From the NCBI RefSeq assembly GCF_964204645.1, contig NC_134029.1:16944450-17008449 (forward strand): a stretch of 64,000 bases of DNA, read 5' to 3'. The notes under the pieces were generated by a model, which did no database searches, was not told the origin of the DNA, and saw only the letters and a program-made list of their open reading frames with translations. The number at the start of each line of letters is the position of its first letter. Position 1 is the stretch's first letter. The DNA comes from Tubulanus polymorphus. Lineage: Eukaryota > Nemertea > Palaeonemertea > Tubulaniformes > Tubulanidae. Of the stretch, positions 1-11,800 are shown in pieces. The translations under genes were made by a program, and so were the position numbers.

Positions 1-1427
1 TAAAGTACAAACAAATCAAGAGCAGCTCTGACTTGAAGAGAGTTTTCAAGTTATCATCATTCACCAAATACTATCTGACCATAGTAGGATGGCTGTGCAC
101 ATGAATTGAAGTTGGTCATGCTTTGAGTAGGTATGTATGTGGCATTAGTGAAAACCACAACAGGCGCAGATTCAGATGATAGCACCGTAGGCACTTGCTA
201 CCATCGCGAAAATTTTGACCCCTTTTACATTTTTTCATGAATTATAAAGGGCGCAATAGTCGTCCCTATAAATCCCAAACGTAGACTAGAAAATGGCATA
301 TTTTTAGAAAACGAGGCATATAATTCTCTGGGGGTAGCCAAGACCACCTCGTTTGTCCTGGATTAATGCCTTTGTTGTGCTACCCTCATTAGTGGTCCCT
401 GTATCCGCCCCTGCAGAAACAATGTTTCCATAATGAACATTCTTAAAACGAGCATACACAGCAAGAAATAAACCAAAAAGATTTGCGCTTATATTTCAAT
501 AATTCAGTTCACCAGCTATCGCGCCAATGGAAATTGTATATCGACAAACCGATTTCATGTTTCACGGGCACACACCGTCATGTAACAATCCAGAAAAGTG
601 TTTCAGTTTTTTGTGTAGGGTTTATTTCACGCTATGCGTACTAGGCTTTAGCTGATGTGTAAACAAAATCCACTCAAGAGCAGACTTCTGACGGCTCTTA
701 ATACTGTGACTATTTTCACCCCTATTTGATATGTGCTTGACATTCAAAACTGTGCTTCATGTTATGATGATTCACATACCAGGTATACAAACTGACCATA
801 TGAACTGACCAAGTCTGAAATTTCTTAAAATGCCTTAAAAAAATGGCTGAATCTTAAACCACTGACGATTACATAGGTGGATGACAATGAAATTTTTTAC
901 TACTGATAAAATGTGTAGAGCTTTATGGAAACATGCTTATATGAGAGAAGCCTGCAGTTGACTCCTACAAAATAGTGTGAAGTAGAAAAAAATACGCGAC
1001 CCTGTTTCACGAATAGCCTCGGTTAGAAAATCAAATACTTTTCTTGAAACTGGGTCAAAAATCTTTTACATACGATTTTGTAGTATATACAATAAAGACG
1101 TATAAAACATAATTGCATGAATGCCACAACCTCCTAAAGAGACAGATAAAATCAAAAATTCAGGAAGCATTCAGACCATCTAAAATAAATTCTGACAATT
1201 AATGGCAAAGTAAAAATTTGTTTTGAAAAAAAGAAAGAACTTCACCAGTTTCCGCGGAGTTGACCTGTGTCGGATAAGTAAACGTTATGACAAATAGGCA
1301 TTCTTTGATGGTTAACTTGATTTTATTGAAACTAATACCCGTGGAAAACACTGGTGATTTTCTTTGGCCCACAACTTAGAACTGTTCAATCTATCAATAA
1401 CCTGTAACCAAACAAAATATGTATGTA
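1..1427. other. No gene recognised
   Basis: AT-rich sequence with stops in all frames and no protein similarity that I can recognise. It lies downstream (minus strand) of the last visible CCP1 exon, so it is probably intron of that gene. I see no clear repeat boundary in it. Confidence 0.5.
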
Positions 1428-1497
1428 GGTACGCAGGACTCGAACTTCTGATCCATTAGATGCAAGTTTAGTGCCCTGCTAACTGGGCCATTGTGGC
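1428..1497 (-). repeat. tRNA-like pseudogene or SINE head
   Basis: On the minus strand an A-box-like segment (TGGCCCAGTTAGCAGGG) is followed about 35 bases later by a B box (AGTTCGAGTCC). The middle could give a loop CTTGCAT, but the anticodon stem is mismatched and the acceptor ends do not pair well. A functional tRNA is therefore unlikely. A tRNA-derived SINE promoter or a decayed tRNA copy fits better. Confidence 0.45.
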
Positions 1498-1504
1498 AAT
1501 AGTA

Positions 1505-2617
1505 CTGCACTGCATTGATCAAGTGAGTCTATGATTAGAATTCCAGCTCACTGATTGGCTGAAATTTTGACTGCCTCTGTTTGGCCCCTATCAATATTTT
1601 AATACCCGTTTATAGCCATTGCACAAGTTTATACCATTATTGACTTCAGCATCAATTTTTAAGGCCCAATTCTTCTCTATGGCGACAGTACGGTATAGCC
1701 TCGAAGAAACTTAACTCCGTTTTCGCTTGTGTTTAGTATTATACCATTCAGACTGCGTTCTGTAATTCCTAATCTTTTAGTTCTGAACACGTTCGACAAT
1801 AGTTAGGGACCGTTTCAGAATTACGCATTTCGCTGCATGCCTATGGGTGCCACTTCCACTATGGGTGAAACTTTGAACACTCCTATTAGACGTTTATAAT
1901 GTAACTGCATGTACTTTATCATGTGGTCATCGAAAAGGAAGGGAGCTGCTATTAATTGCATTCGAAGCACGCGCGCCAGACGCGTTGAATTTGAACTACG
2001 GTAGTTACTAGTTTGATTCCCGTTTCTACTCCGTTTTATCAAAAACGAAAACAAGTTACTTCAAAAATATGAGTTACTTCTAGGCTGTACTATATTTGGT
2101 ACGTAGTTTTGTATTAATATATAGATTATTGGAGCTTTCGCTACTAGTGTTTAGTAGTTTCATCAAGTAAATGAACGTTAACTGATTAATTCTTTCAGGG
2201 CAGGGTAGAATTTCAGGATTTTCTAATTAATTGCTCTATTTCTAATGAGAAGGCCTAACTGGTTTTAAACGATTTGAGTTAAAACACGACATAGGTGACA
2301 ACGGTTCTCAAGCTCAGCCTCGAATCTGTTGTCATTGACATATGCATGAGGCAACTCCAAAATTCCCATGCATTAATAGTATCCATTGCATTTTGAATAT
2401 GTTGTATTTAGGGCCAATAACTAAATTTTGTCAGAGTTCTTAGTGCCTAGTTCTACCGCTAGGTGGGTGCACTGGGCCCATTCTTTGCACTGCACAATTA
2501 GAACCCCATACTAGCATTGTACCAAAGGTTCATCAAGATCGACCCCACTATAAACCGCCTAAGTAGCTGAAAAACAGACACACAGGCAGAAATTATTATC
2601 GTAAGTGAAAATCTTAC
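1505..2617. other. Probable CCP1 intron, nothing recognised
   Basis: No convincing exon or repeat. A short open stretch near 2290-2350 (minus) was considered as the next CCP1 exon, but it lacks the acidic residues expected at that place in the family and has no good splice sites. Confidence 0.45.
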
Positions 2618-2842
2618 CTTCAGGGCAGGGATCTAGTTTATGAAAGTCGCTTTCAGGTAACGACATATTGAGAGGACTTTTAACGGTTTGTAAAGGTAAA
2701 CGGTTCCTAGGGAAACACCTCCTCATGATCAAACTAGCCGTGAATATGACACTCTCTAGTTCCCTCGATTCTATAGATTCCATACATGTGTTATACAATA
2801 TTCGTATTCCATCGGCTTCTATAAGCGTTTTACGTCCCGATT
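2618..2842 (-). CDS. AGTPBP1: CCP1 coding exon 8
   Basis: 225 bases with acceptor tttatttatag and donor GAAG|gtaaga. It encodes GRKTLIEADGIRILYNT, then a variable stretch, then SLIMRRCFPRNRLPL. The spacing of 17 residues between YNT and SLIM equals that in the vertebrate protein. Leaves in phase 1; the following exon lies outside the window or was not found. Confidence 0.9.
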
Positions 2843-5800
2843 CTATAAATAAAATAATCGCACAATACGTTACTGAAAAAAAGAGCCGTACTAAACACTC
2901 AATTCATATTGGATATGGATATGATGAAACTAAAAAACAATGAGATAATGTTTATTTATGTTCAAACTAGGGGTACAGGGACAACTTTTTGACTATCAAG
3001 ATGTCAATATTCAATGCCCCTTGTGAACAAATACAGAAACTTATGGCCTTGGAACTCACCACAATAATGAGCTACAAAGTAGCAATCTATTGAGGTTACA
3101 AAAATATGCATAGGTTCCAAGTATGGAAGAAAAAACGCCGCCAATTGTGTAACAATTGATTGAGTGAACAAGAGGACTATAAGGTCCATATGGTCGAAGA
3201 CACTATTTGAAATTGACTAAATAATAGTAGTTTGCGTAGATATACAGTATGTGATGCAGGCATTACTGGTAATTTTCATGAAGAAAATCCCTCAATCACA
3301 CCGTCAAGAAATAAAACCGGGCTAGCGATGAAACCCTGCAGAGACAATAATCTACCGATCCTCCTAGTCAGTGTAAACTAAATCTGCGCAATTTCTATAA
3401 TCTACTTAAATATTGATCAATGCGCAAACACCTGTGAGGATAGTGATGCGGATAACACTTCGTTGCTGGGTAAAACCGATATAGACAATTCACTGACAGG
3501 TAGACCCTTCATGCCCCTCAATACTTTCCATAATTCATCACGATTTTGGGAACCTAAATACAACAGGCTATGATGGTCATAGCTAGGATCCTGGGTACAG
3601 GCAAATGACGCCTCACAGGCATTTTTCTATCGGATTATCAGTTCTAGATGAAACAGCGTTATGGGACTACCATGGTAGTAGAGATACTATGGGTGTTGTT
3701 CGGTGAACAGTACAGGTTTTTTACTAGCTACGATGCCTATATGGTCTTCAACCACAAAAACCGGTTGGATGTTTTAGCGATACCTTCCCACCACAAATAT
3801 TAAGGAACTAGGGGTCCAGGGACACCATGCCCACTTGGGAAGTGGTTTCAAATGCTCAACAATCTAACAATTTCAATATTCAACGTCCCCTGGTGACCAT
3901 TTACAAAAACCAATGACCTTAAAACTCACCACAATCATAGAACATGTCAGCAGCTACGATTTTGTAATTGATTGTGATAACAAAATATGCCTCGTTACCA
4001 ATTTAATATGGAAATACTACTATTCAACGCCCCCTGGTGACCATATTCAAAACCCAATGACCTCGAAACTCACCACAATCATAGAACATGTCATGAACTA
4101 CAACTTTGCAATTGATCATGGTAACAAAATATGCCTAGGTACCAATATAATAAGGAAATACTAAGTCATTCTACTATTCAACGCCCCCTGGTGACCATAT
4201 TCAAAACCCAATGACCTTGAGACTCACTACAATCATAGAACATGTCATGAACTACAACTTTGCAATTGATCATGGTAACAAAATATGCCTAGGTACCAAT
4301 ATAATTAGGAAATACTAAGTTATTCTACTATTCAACGCCCCCTGGTGACCATATAAAAAAACTTATGTCCTTAAAACTCACAACAATCATAGATGATGTC
4401 ATGAGCTACAACTTTCCAATTGATTGTGGTTACAAAATATTCATAGGTACGAATATAATATAGAAATGCTAAGATATTGTATTATTCAACGCCCCCTGGT
4501 GGCCATATACGAAATCCAATTACCTTGAAACTCACCACAATCATAGAACACGTTATGAGCTACAACTTTCTAATTGATTGTGGTATCAAAATACGCTTCA
4601 ATATAATGGTATCAATATAATGTGGAAAAACTTTTTCCCACTTACGAATGAGTACTGGTTACACCTAGATGGCCGCCAGTTGCGTCATAATTGGCTGATG
4701 AAAAATACCTGTCTCAGGTATAAAACATCCCTTTCCAAAGAACACCCATCACAAATTGTAATGAGAAATGGCAAACCAGTAGGAAGCTACAGGACTCAGA
4801 ATTCGGGCCAAAATTAACATTTTTGGGCACTAAAAAGGTCATAGGACGGCCATCTTGAGTCCGACCGACCCAATTTTTGTTATGTTGATGGGCCCTGGGG
4901 GGATTCACATATATCCGAAAGATCAAGGTAATTGATCAAAGCGTCTTCAAAATTTCCCTCAAAAAGTTCAAAAATGTGTAAAAAGTGCTGATTTTGGCGA
5001 ACAACAATGGCTGCCAGTCGGCCATCTTGATTCTGACAGGGCCAGTTTTTGGGCTGAAGATGTGTCTAGGGTAGATACATGTGTAACCCAAATATCAAGA
5101 CGTTACCTTGAAGCGTCTTCAAAACTTCCCAAAATAACTGGATTCCGTCTACGGACGGACGAAAAGTGAACGCTACAGCCCGCAGGGACTAAAGTCCCAA
5201 GTGGGCTAAAAAGGCATACTGTTAAAAAGCTACATTTCTTAGAATGAAAATTACCTTTTGTTAGCACAAAATGGCCACAGGACGGCCAGCTTGTGTCCAA
5301 TCAACTAGAATTTTCTAATAGTGATTGGCCCTAGGGGTATACATACATTTCAAACATCAAGCTGTTGATCAAATTTCCCGTAAACAACTTTTGCAAAAAG
5401 TGCTGATCTTAGTGAACCATAATGACTGCCAGATGGCAATCTTGATGCTGATCAAGCCAACTTTTGGCTATGGATGCGTCTAGGGTAGATACATAAATCT
5501 AACTAAATATCGAGTAACTCCATCCAAGTGATTTGAAAAGTTCCCAAAATAATTTGATTTCGTCTATGGAAAAATGAATGGTTGACGCACATAAGGTGAA
5601 TGGAATCGACCGCCGGGTGGCAAAAACAAAGCATTTGATCAAAGAATATTGGAGCTAAGCCCATCTACATCAGGCAGGGTTTATTTCTCTGAAGGAACAT
5701 CTGTACTTACTCAAATTAGTGATATTCTTGAGTACCATCAGAACAGCTTTACGTAAATTCACATGTCTGTTTTTTGTATCGGAACGATGCCATTCAAAGA

Positions 5801-8800
5801 ACATCGTTAAAAGTATCGGAACTCCTCCCTGTCCTACCGCTCTGGCCGAGTTACTCTCTACAATAACAACGAACAATCTGATAAACAAACTGCAAAAATT
5901 CTTCTCCTGCAGAAATTAACGAGAAGCTCCACAATTCAAATATGCAATCAGAAAATGGAAATTTCACAAAAATTAAACTAGCAGCATCTATCAAAATGGA
6001 AAATAGAATCAAAATCATGTGACTAAATCCATCATGTATCAATTCGAATCTCCTTCAATAAGTAATGAATAATGAAAGATTTTGACTCACTTGATTTGAC
6101 TAGCATTGTAAGTGTATCTAATGCATATTTAAGCAGAGTTAGATGTTTACGGCCGCACACCGTTAGAATTTTGAATAGATAAGTAACAGCACCATTCTTT
6201 CCCAGGTAAGACGCATTCACAGCTATAAAAAAGAAAATTACTGACTAACAAATAATAGAGAGTACTTCAGTGAATGAAAAATTGATTGAGACTAGGATAG
6301 AGACTAACAAAATCCGCTTAGCCTACAGCCTACTAAAATATTAACTTATTTTAAACAATTTTCACCTTGCTTAGAAAGTTTTTGCTTATTCAGAATGAGC
6401 TACAATTGAATAATGTTTGAATTCGATATCTCAGAAATGAGCATTCAAGATTAATCCCTGGACCCTGAATTAAAGTAATATAATTCATAGATCAGAGTGA
6501 TGTACCTACCATTAGCAGCGTATAATTTCAAAACAAGCAAAAGCGGTTGTAAAACTTTGTAACCAGTGATGTGATTCCTGATCAAAGTCAACGTAATCGG
6601 TAAAGCCTGTCCCAATCGCGCTTTTAAACCAAACTTTCGATCTGAAAATTATTACAAACAAAAAATACGGTATTCAAACAAACCAGTAAAACTTTACCAG
6701 ATCAAAGAAAATGTTAGTTCAGTTCACCTTTAGGACCGATTCGACCGAGGACCTGGTGTACAGCTATCAGTAATTCCTCCGACGGACTTTGTTCTTTATA
6801 TTCTTCAGTTAAAACGTGAAATAAAATCTGCGTGACTCCACGAGTTATAAAATTATTGGCACGTTTTCCAATTTCTGAAACATAAAACCGTAAGGTCCAG
6901 TCAACCATTAATTAATTACCTGCCATCCTTCTCCGCCAACAATTTGAATGAGCAGCCGATACACACTAGACGTATCGGCCCCACTCCGCGCGGTGGCGCC
7001 ACCCCGCGGGATTTACGCGAAGCAGCAGAACACAAACACGGCCATTCTCTCAATTTTCAATGATAGAAATCGCGTGTGTATTTCAATTATTTCGGCTGTT
7101 AGGGTTTTAAGGCACAATATAAGTTGATGATGTGATATGGCGATGCTAATTAATGATAATTCCGCAGTGAAGCTAGTCACGAACGGTGCCGATTGAGTGT
7201 ACAGCTGCCAAAAACACTGAAATGTGCGTAGTTGAGTAACTATTTGCAGTAAATTGCAGATGAAACATGAAGCCTTAACGGCCGTTTAAAAAAAAATTAT
7301 ACCAATCGCAATTGTAAAATAAAAATGCGATAGAACCTAAGTTAAAATTCTGGCCATTTCTAAAATGTTATTGATTATTATTACTAATTTTTAGTCAGTG
7401 CGGAACGTTTAGTTTTCCAACAATAATGAGGGGTGGTAGGTAGTCATGCAATTCAAGTCATCATTTATTACAAGTTACTTCCATGTTGTTGAAAATCTCG
7501 CGAGTCCTGGACTAAACCCCAATGAACAATGTGATCTGTGTGCTGGCCACCAAAATGCACACAGATCACACTACACTACCCATTACACACTCCAGTACCC
7601 ACAGCTTTCATATATCCATCCAAATATTTAGTGGCTTTCTTCCTGGATGGCGCAACGATACATGTACATAATGAAAATTCATTCATTTTTAATGAAATTC
7701 AAACTAGATTTTTAGGGACTCAAATCCAAATACCATCGAGTCATCTAATGGACATAAGGTTGACTTTCTCATTCATTGAATGGTGTATAGTTCACTGAAA
7801 ATTGATTTACTAATGATGAAGGTTGGCTTAAATTCAATAGTTGAAAAGCGGAAGAAATTGAAGCGCGATAACTGAGTTACCACTAGTGAACTGGGTAAAT
7901 CCTCACAGTAGCAGTGCTGATACTTCATTCTCAATCACAATTGAGATCACTGTTGATTAAAATGTAATTATCCCTGCCTGTGATTATTAGCCCGAAAAGC
8001 CATTAGCCAGCCTTAAATCAACATGAAATCATGCCAATCTTTTTTGACGCCTTATAAAACGTTACCATTATGAAACCTAAACAATGTTAACTATTCAGCG
8101 TCATTTTACAAACGAAAACCGTAAATCGATGTGCAAAATGTCACAGGTCTATGTGTACACACATACAAGCTATTTGGCAAAATATTATTGACTAAGATGT
8201 AGAATGGCTTCCTGTGATTATATAATGAGCTCTGTTTGAACGTGGAAATGTTATATTGCAATGAATACCATTAGAAGACGTATTGTAATAGTAAAGGATG
8301 TATGATTATATCAGAAGCGGCAGGCATAAATAGAAATGATAAGTAAATCGGATTATTCGTTTGAATGGCGGATGTATACACGATACGGAAGTCTGATATA
8401 AAAGTCAGACCCTGACATGGGGATTCTGGTGGAATCTATCTACGATCTGTTAAGGGCTGGTGTGAATTTCATCGGCGGCTACAAGCGGTCAATATAAAAT
8501 TGTGTAAACATATAATTTCAATATTCAAATGTTTTAGAAAATATGTTCGATATTAGGGGTATGCAGGTTTAATGAGATTAGCAATTTATAACAGCATAGC
8601 TGTCATATACGGCTCCGCGTCATCTGATGGCATGTGTATTAGGTGACAATTCAATTCAATTCTTTATTGATCCTTATAACACTGAAATTCCGGGATAAAA
8701 TTCCCAAATTCAATAAAGTTACAAATTCTAAAATAAGAAAATACAACATACAAGACACACGGGTAATTCATACAGAATAACATAAACAAGTTATTTTAAA

Positions 8801-11800
8801 TGAAAATGTCTACTTCAACCTAGACTCAAGACTAGGATATCGAGTGACAGCCAAACCGGGCCCGGGGACCGGGCTGGCTGGCTAGACCACACGATATGCT
8901 CGAAGTCATGATGAAGCAGACATCAGAAGAGCTCTTTCTTCAATCATGGAGGCAATGAAGATGCATTGACAATTCTTAATAAAAAGTTAAACCACTACTC
9001 AGTACAGTCGAAGACCTGTATCATCACCCAATCGCCAAATCTCATAATTCCCCAAATTTCTTAAAACTTCGATTTCAAATTTGCAATTCCACATTAGATT
9101 ATCCCAGAAATATTACATTTTTTTTCGCAGGCGTCAAACTATTTATTAAAATTAATTTTCTTGTTCCAATTACCAGGTAGAGATAAACTTATTGGTATTT
9201 CAGTTATTTCCATATATTCCATTATTGCAAGTTAAATAAATTGCCCATGGGCAAAGTGTGGTTTACCTTGAAAGCTAGAGGTTGTTTGGAGTAAGGGCAT
9301 TGCTTGAAAAATCTTTTTAATTCGTGACTTCAAAGTTCTAGAAGTTTATATTGTATTTTATCTAAGTCAAATAAGACCAAAGATAAACATTTGTTTATGG
9401 TCTACGTCCAAAATTTCGTAGGGTACAGGTAGGCGCGGCAGGGAAACTATTTTATATTTTCAAAAAAATATTTTTCACAATATGAAAAAATATTCAAATT
9501 AAATTCATATGATGTCATATATCAGAGGGTGGCTGAATATTGAGTCTTAGAAATGAAACTTCTTCCAATGTATGGCCGCGGAAGCTAATACACCCGGGCG
9601 TAGTATTAGATCGTTTTAAATCCTGGAATTTACCACTACACAATATTCAGACCTCGACCTATGCCTATTTTACTGCCTAGTATTTTCAGGTCACAAGAAA
9701 TTACAAATTATTTTAAATTCTATCAGGCAAAAAACACAGCGCTCATCTTCTGCTACGACGATTATTCAGCCTGTTATCATACCAAACGTGCACGCGCCAA
9801 GCAGCGTTACAGCATCAGCTTATAGTAGTCTGTGAGCGTGTGTTTGTGTGTCCAACTAGCACTCCGAGGCCTTGTGTAGTGAACGTTCACTTACTTCAAT
9901 CTCAATCAACACAATCACCGCGCATTAAAATGAAACAATACCTATGGCAATATGTGAAATAATTATATTTCTCACCAGCAATGAGCATTTACAATTCGCA
10001 CATATACGGCACCTAGTCCAAAGAAACGTTCGCCATTAAAGGCTTTCCCATAATTATTTTAGTAGCGCTGGAATTCCCTGTACATCCCAAAAACAGCCAA
10101 TCACATTCGCTCGTGGAGACGACGCCCCCAATCGAGGTCATTGCAATTTTATACGCAAGAGCTAAGAATTTTCCCGCCAAAAACAGTTTTTCTTCGAATT
10201 TAAACAAAGTTGACCATGTCATCGACGGAGGTTCGTCATGTCTTCAATCGCATCGATTATACGTCATTTAACCTGAGAACCAATGAAAAAAATGCTCACA
10301 TAAAAAAACGTACCGCAGTTTTACATGAATTGGCTCAATGCCAACCTCATACTGCTGACAAAGGTAAACCAAAAAGGATTTTACTTGTTTGACCAGTATT
10401 TCACTTATCCAAATCATGAAGATGAAAGGACTTGTAACCCCTTACTTAACTCTATGCCTGCCAGGCCTTTTTTTCAAGAAATGCTGCGCTTTGCCGGGAT
10501 TTACGTGTTTTTCAGAGATTCATAAAACAAAAACTAGAAGAGATACCTTCATCAAATTTGCTTTATTTTGTTCATCTGGTCTTGCTAATTCATGTAAAAT
10601 AGGCAGCATTTCTTCTAAGACTGCTAAAATCTGCAGCGATCACCTATGCAGAGGGGGTATTTTGCAAAAAATATGGCAATTCATGCGTGTTCAGCCCCCA
10701 TTTCAATAGATGACGTCACTGACACAGTGCATCGAATGACTGATGATAGTCTGTTTAAGTAGTAAAAGGCATTAAACTAACTGGTGTTGTGCGATGAATT
10801 CACCATCTATTGTTATAGTAAAGAAACAAGTCAACGTACCAGTACGATTTTGGCAGGCAATGATACAATCATGTAAATATCACTGGAATATGACAATGCC
10901 ACATATGTCTTCTACCCTGGGTAAGCAGAATATATTGGGGCAAAAAACTGAAGACAGGTCATAAAGGCCAAGACTTATTGCATACTTCAGTGAAAACAGA
11001 ACTCAGACAATCATTCATAAACTTTCAAGGAAACCATTCTGAATCGCACGCTGTATTACGCTAACAAAAAATTCAAGATGGCTACGGTGGAGGCCATATC
11101 AGATGACAGATAACCTCCATTTTCAATGGCAGTAGACATCTGACCTGCCCTAATCCTAACACCATGTTTCATGGAAATCCATATATCAACAGCAGCAGAC
11201 TGTATCGCACTAATGAACAAGAAAATTGATTTTAATAAATTATTTGACGCCTTCTACATGGTAAACCAAACGATATGAACATTTCTTCAAATAGACAACA
11301 TTTGAATCTGATTTATATTCCCAGTTGTTCAAGAACAAATATCATTTACACATAGAACATTATCCTAGTGTTTAAAAGAAGGATTATTCAATAAACGCCA
11401 CATAATCTATAAGTTTCTTCCTGAGAGACAATTTTCACAACTTACGTGATTTTCCAAGCAGTTCACTAATCAGCAATATTAAATTCAAGGACACAGTTTT
11501 ATCATTAGAAATCTGGAAATATTGAAAAAACATACAATAATTGGTCAATTGATGAGAAATAATAGAATATTTAAGGAAGGTTTTCAATATTACCTCTAAA
11601 GCTGTAAGAATACTTTCTACGTAAGCACCACATTTTATCACATGATCTTTTGTCAGTTTATCTGGCAAAATAAAACAGCCGAATTACACGTCGTAATGCC
11701 TGGTAATGCCATGCACAATGGGGATATATGGATACATGACAGGATTCAGAACTACCAAGTAAGCCTGGAGCTAGTTCTGAGAAAAGATTTGACTTCGGGG

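Noticed and set aside
1428-1497. Functional tRNA gene
   Set aside because: A and B boxes are present, but the anticodon and acceptor stems do not pair well.
2285-2355. Possible next CCP1 exon on the minus strand (ELPHAYVNDNRFEAELENR)
   Set aside because: No good splice sites, and it lacks the acidic stretch expected at this point of the family.
3808-4640. Regular direct repeats that might suggest a CRISPR-like array
   Set aside because: Units of about 150 bp with no distinct spacers, in a clearly eukaryotic intron; they belong to a TIR element.
10210-10709. Three overlapping plus ORFs of 60-106 codons
   Set aside because: They lie in or next to a dispersed repeat; the homologous copy at 52.2 kb does not keep the frames open.
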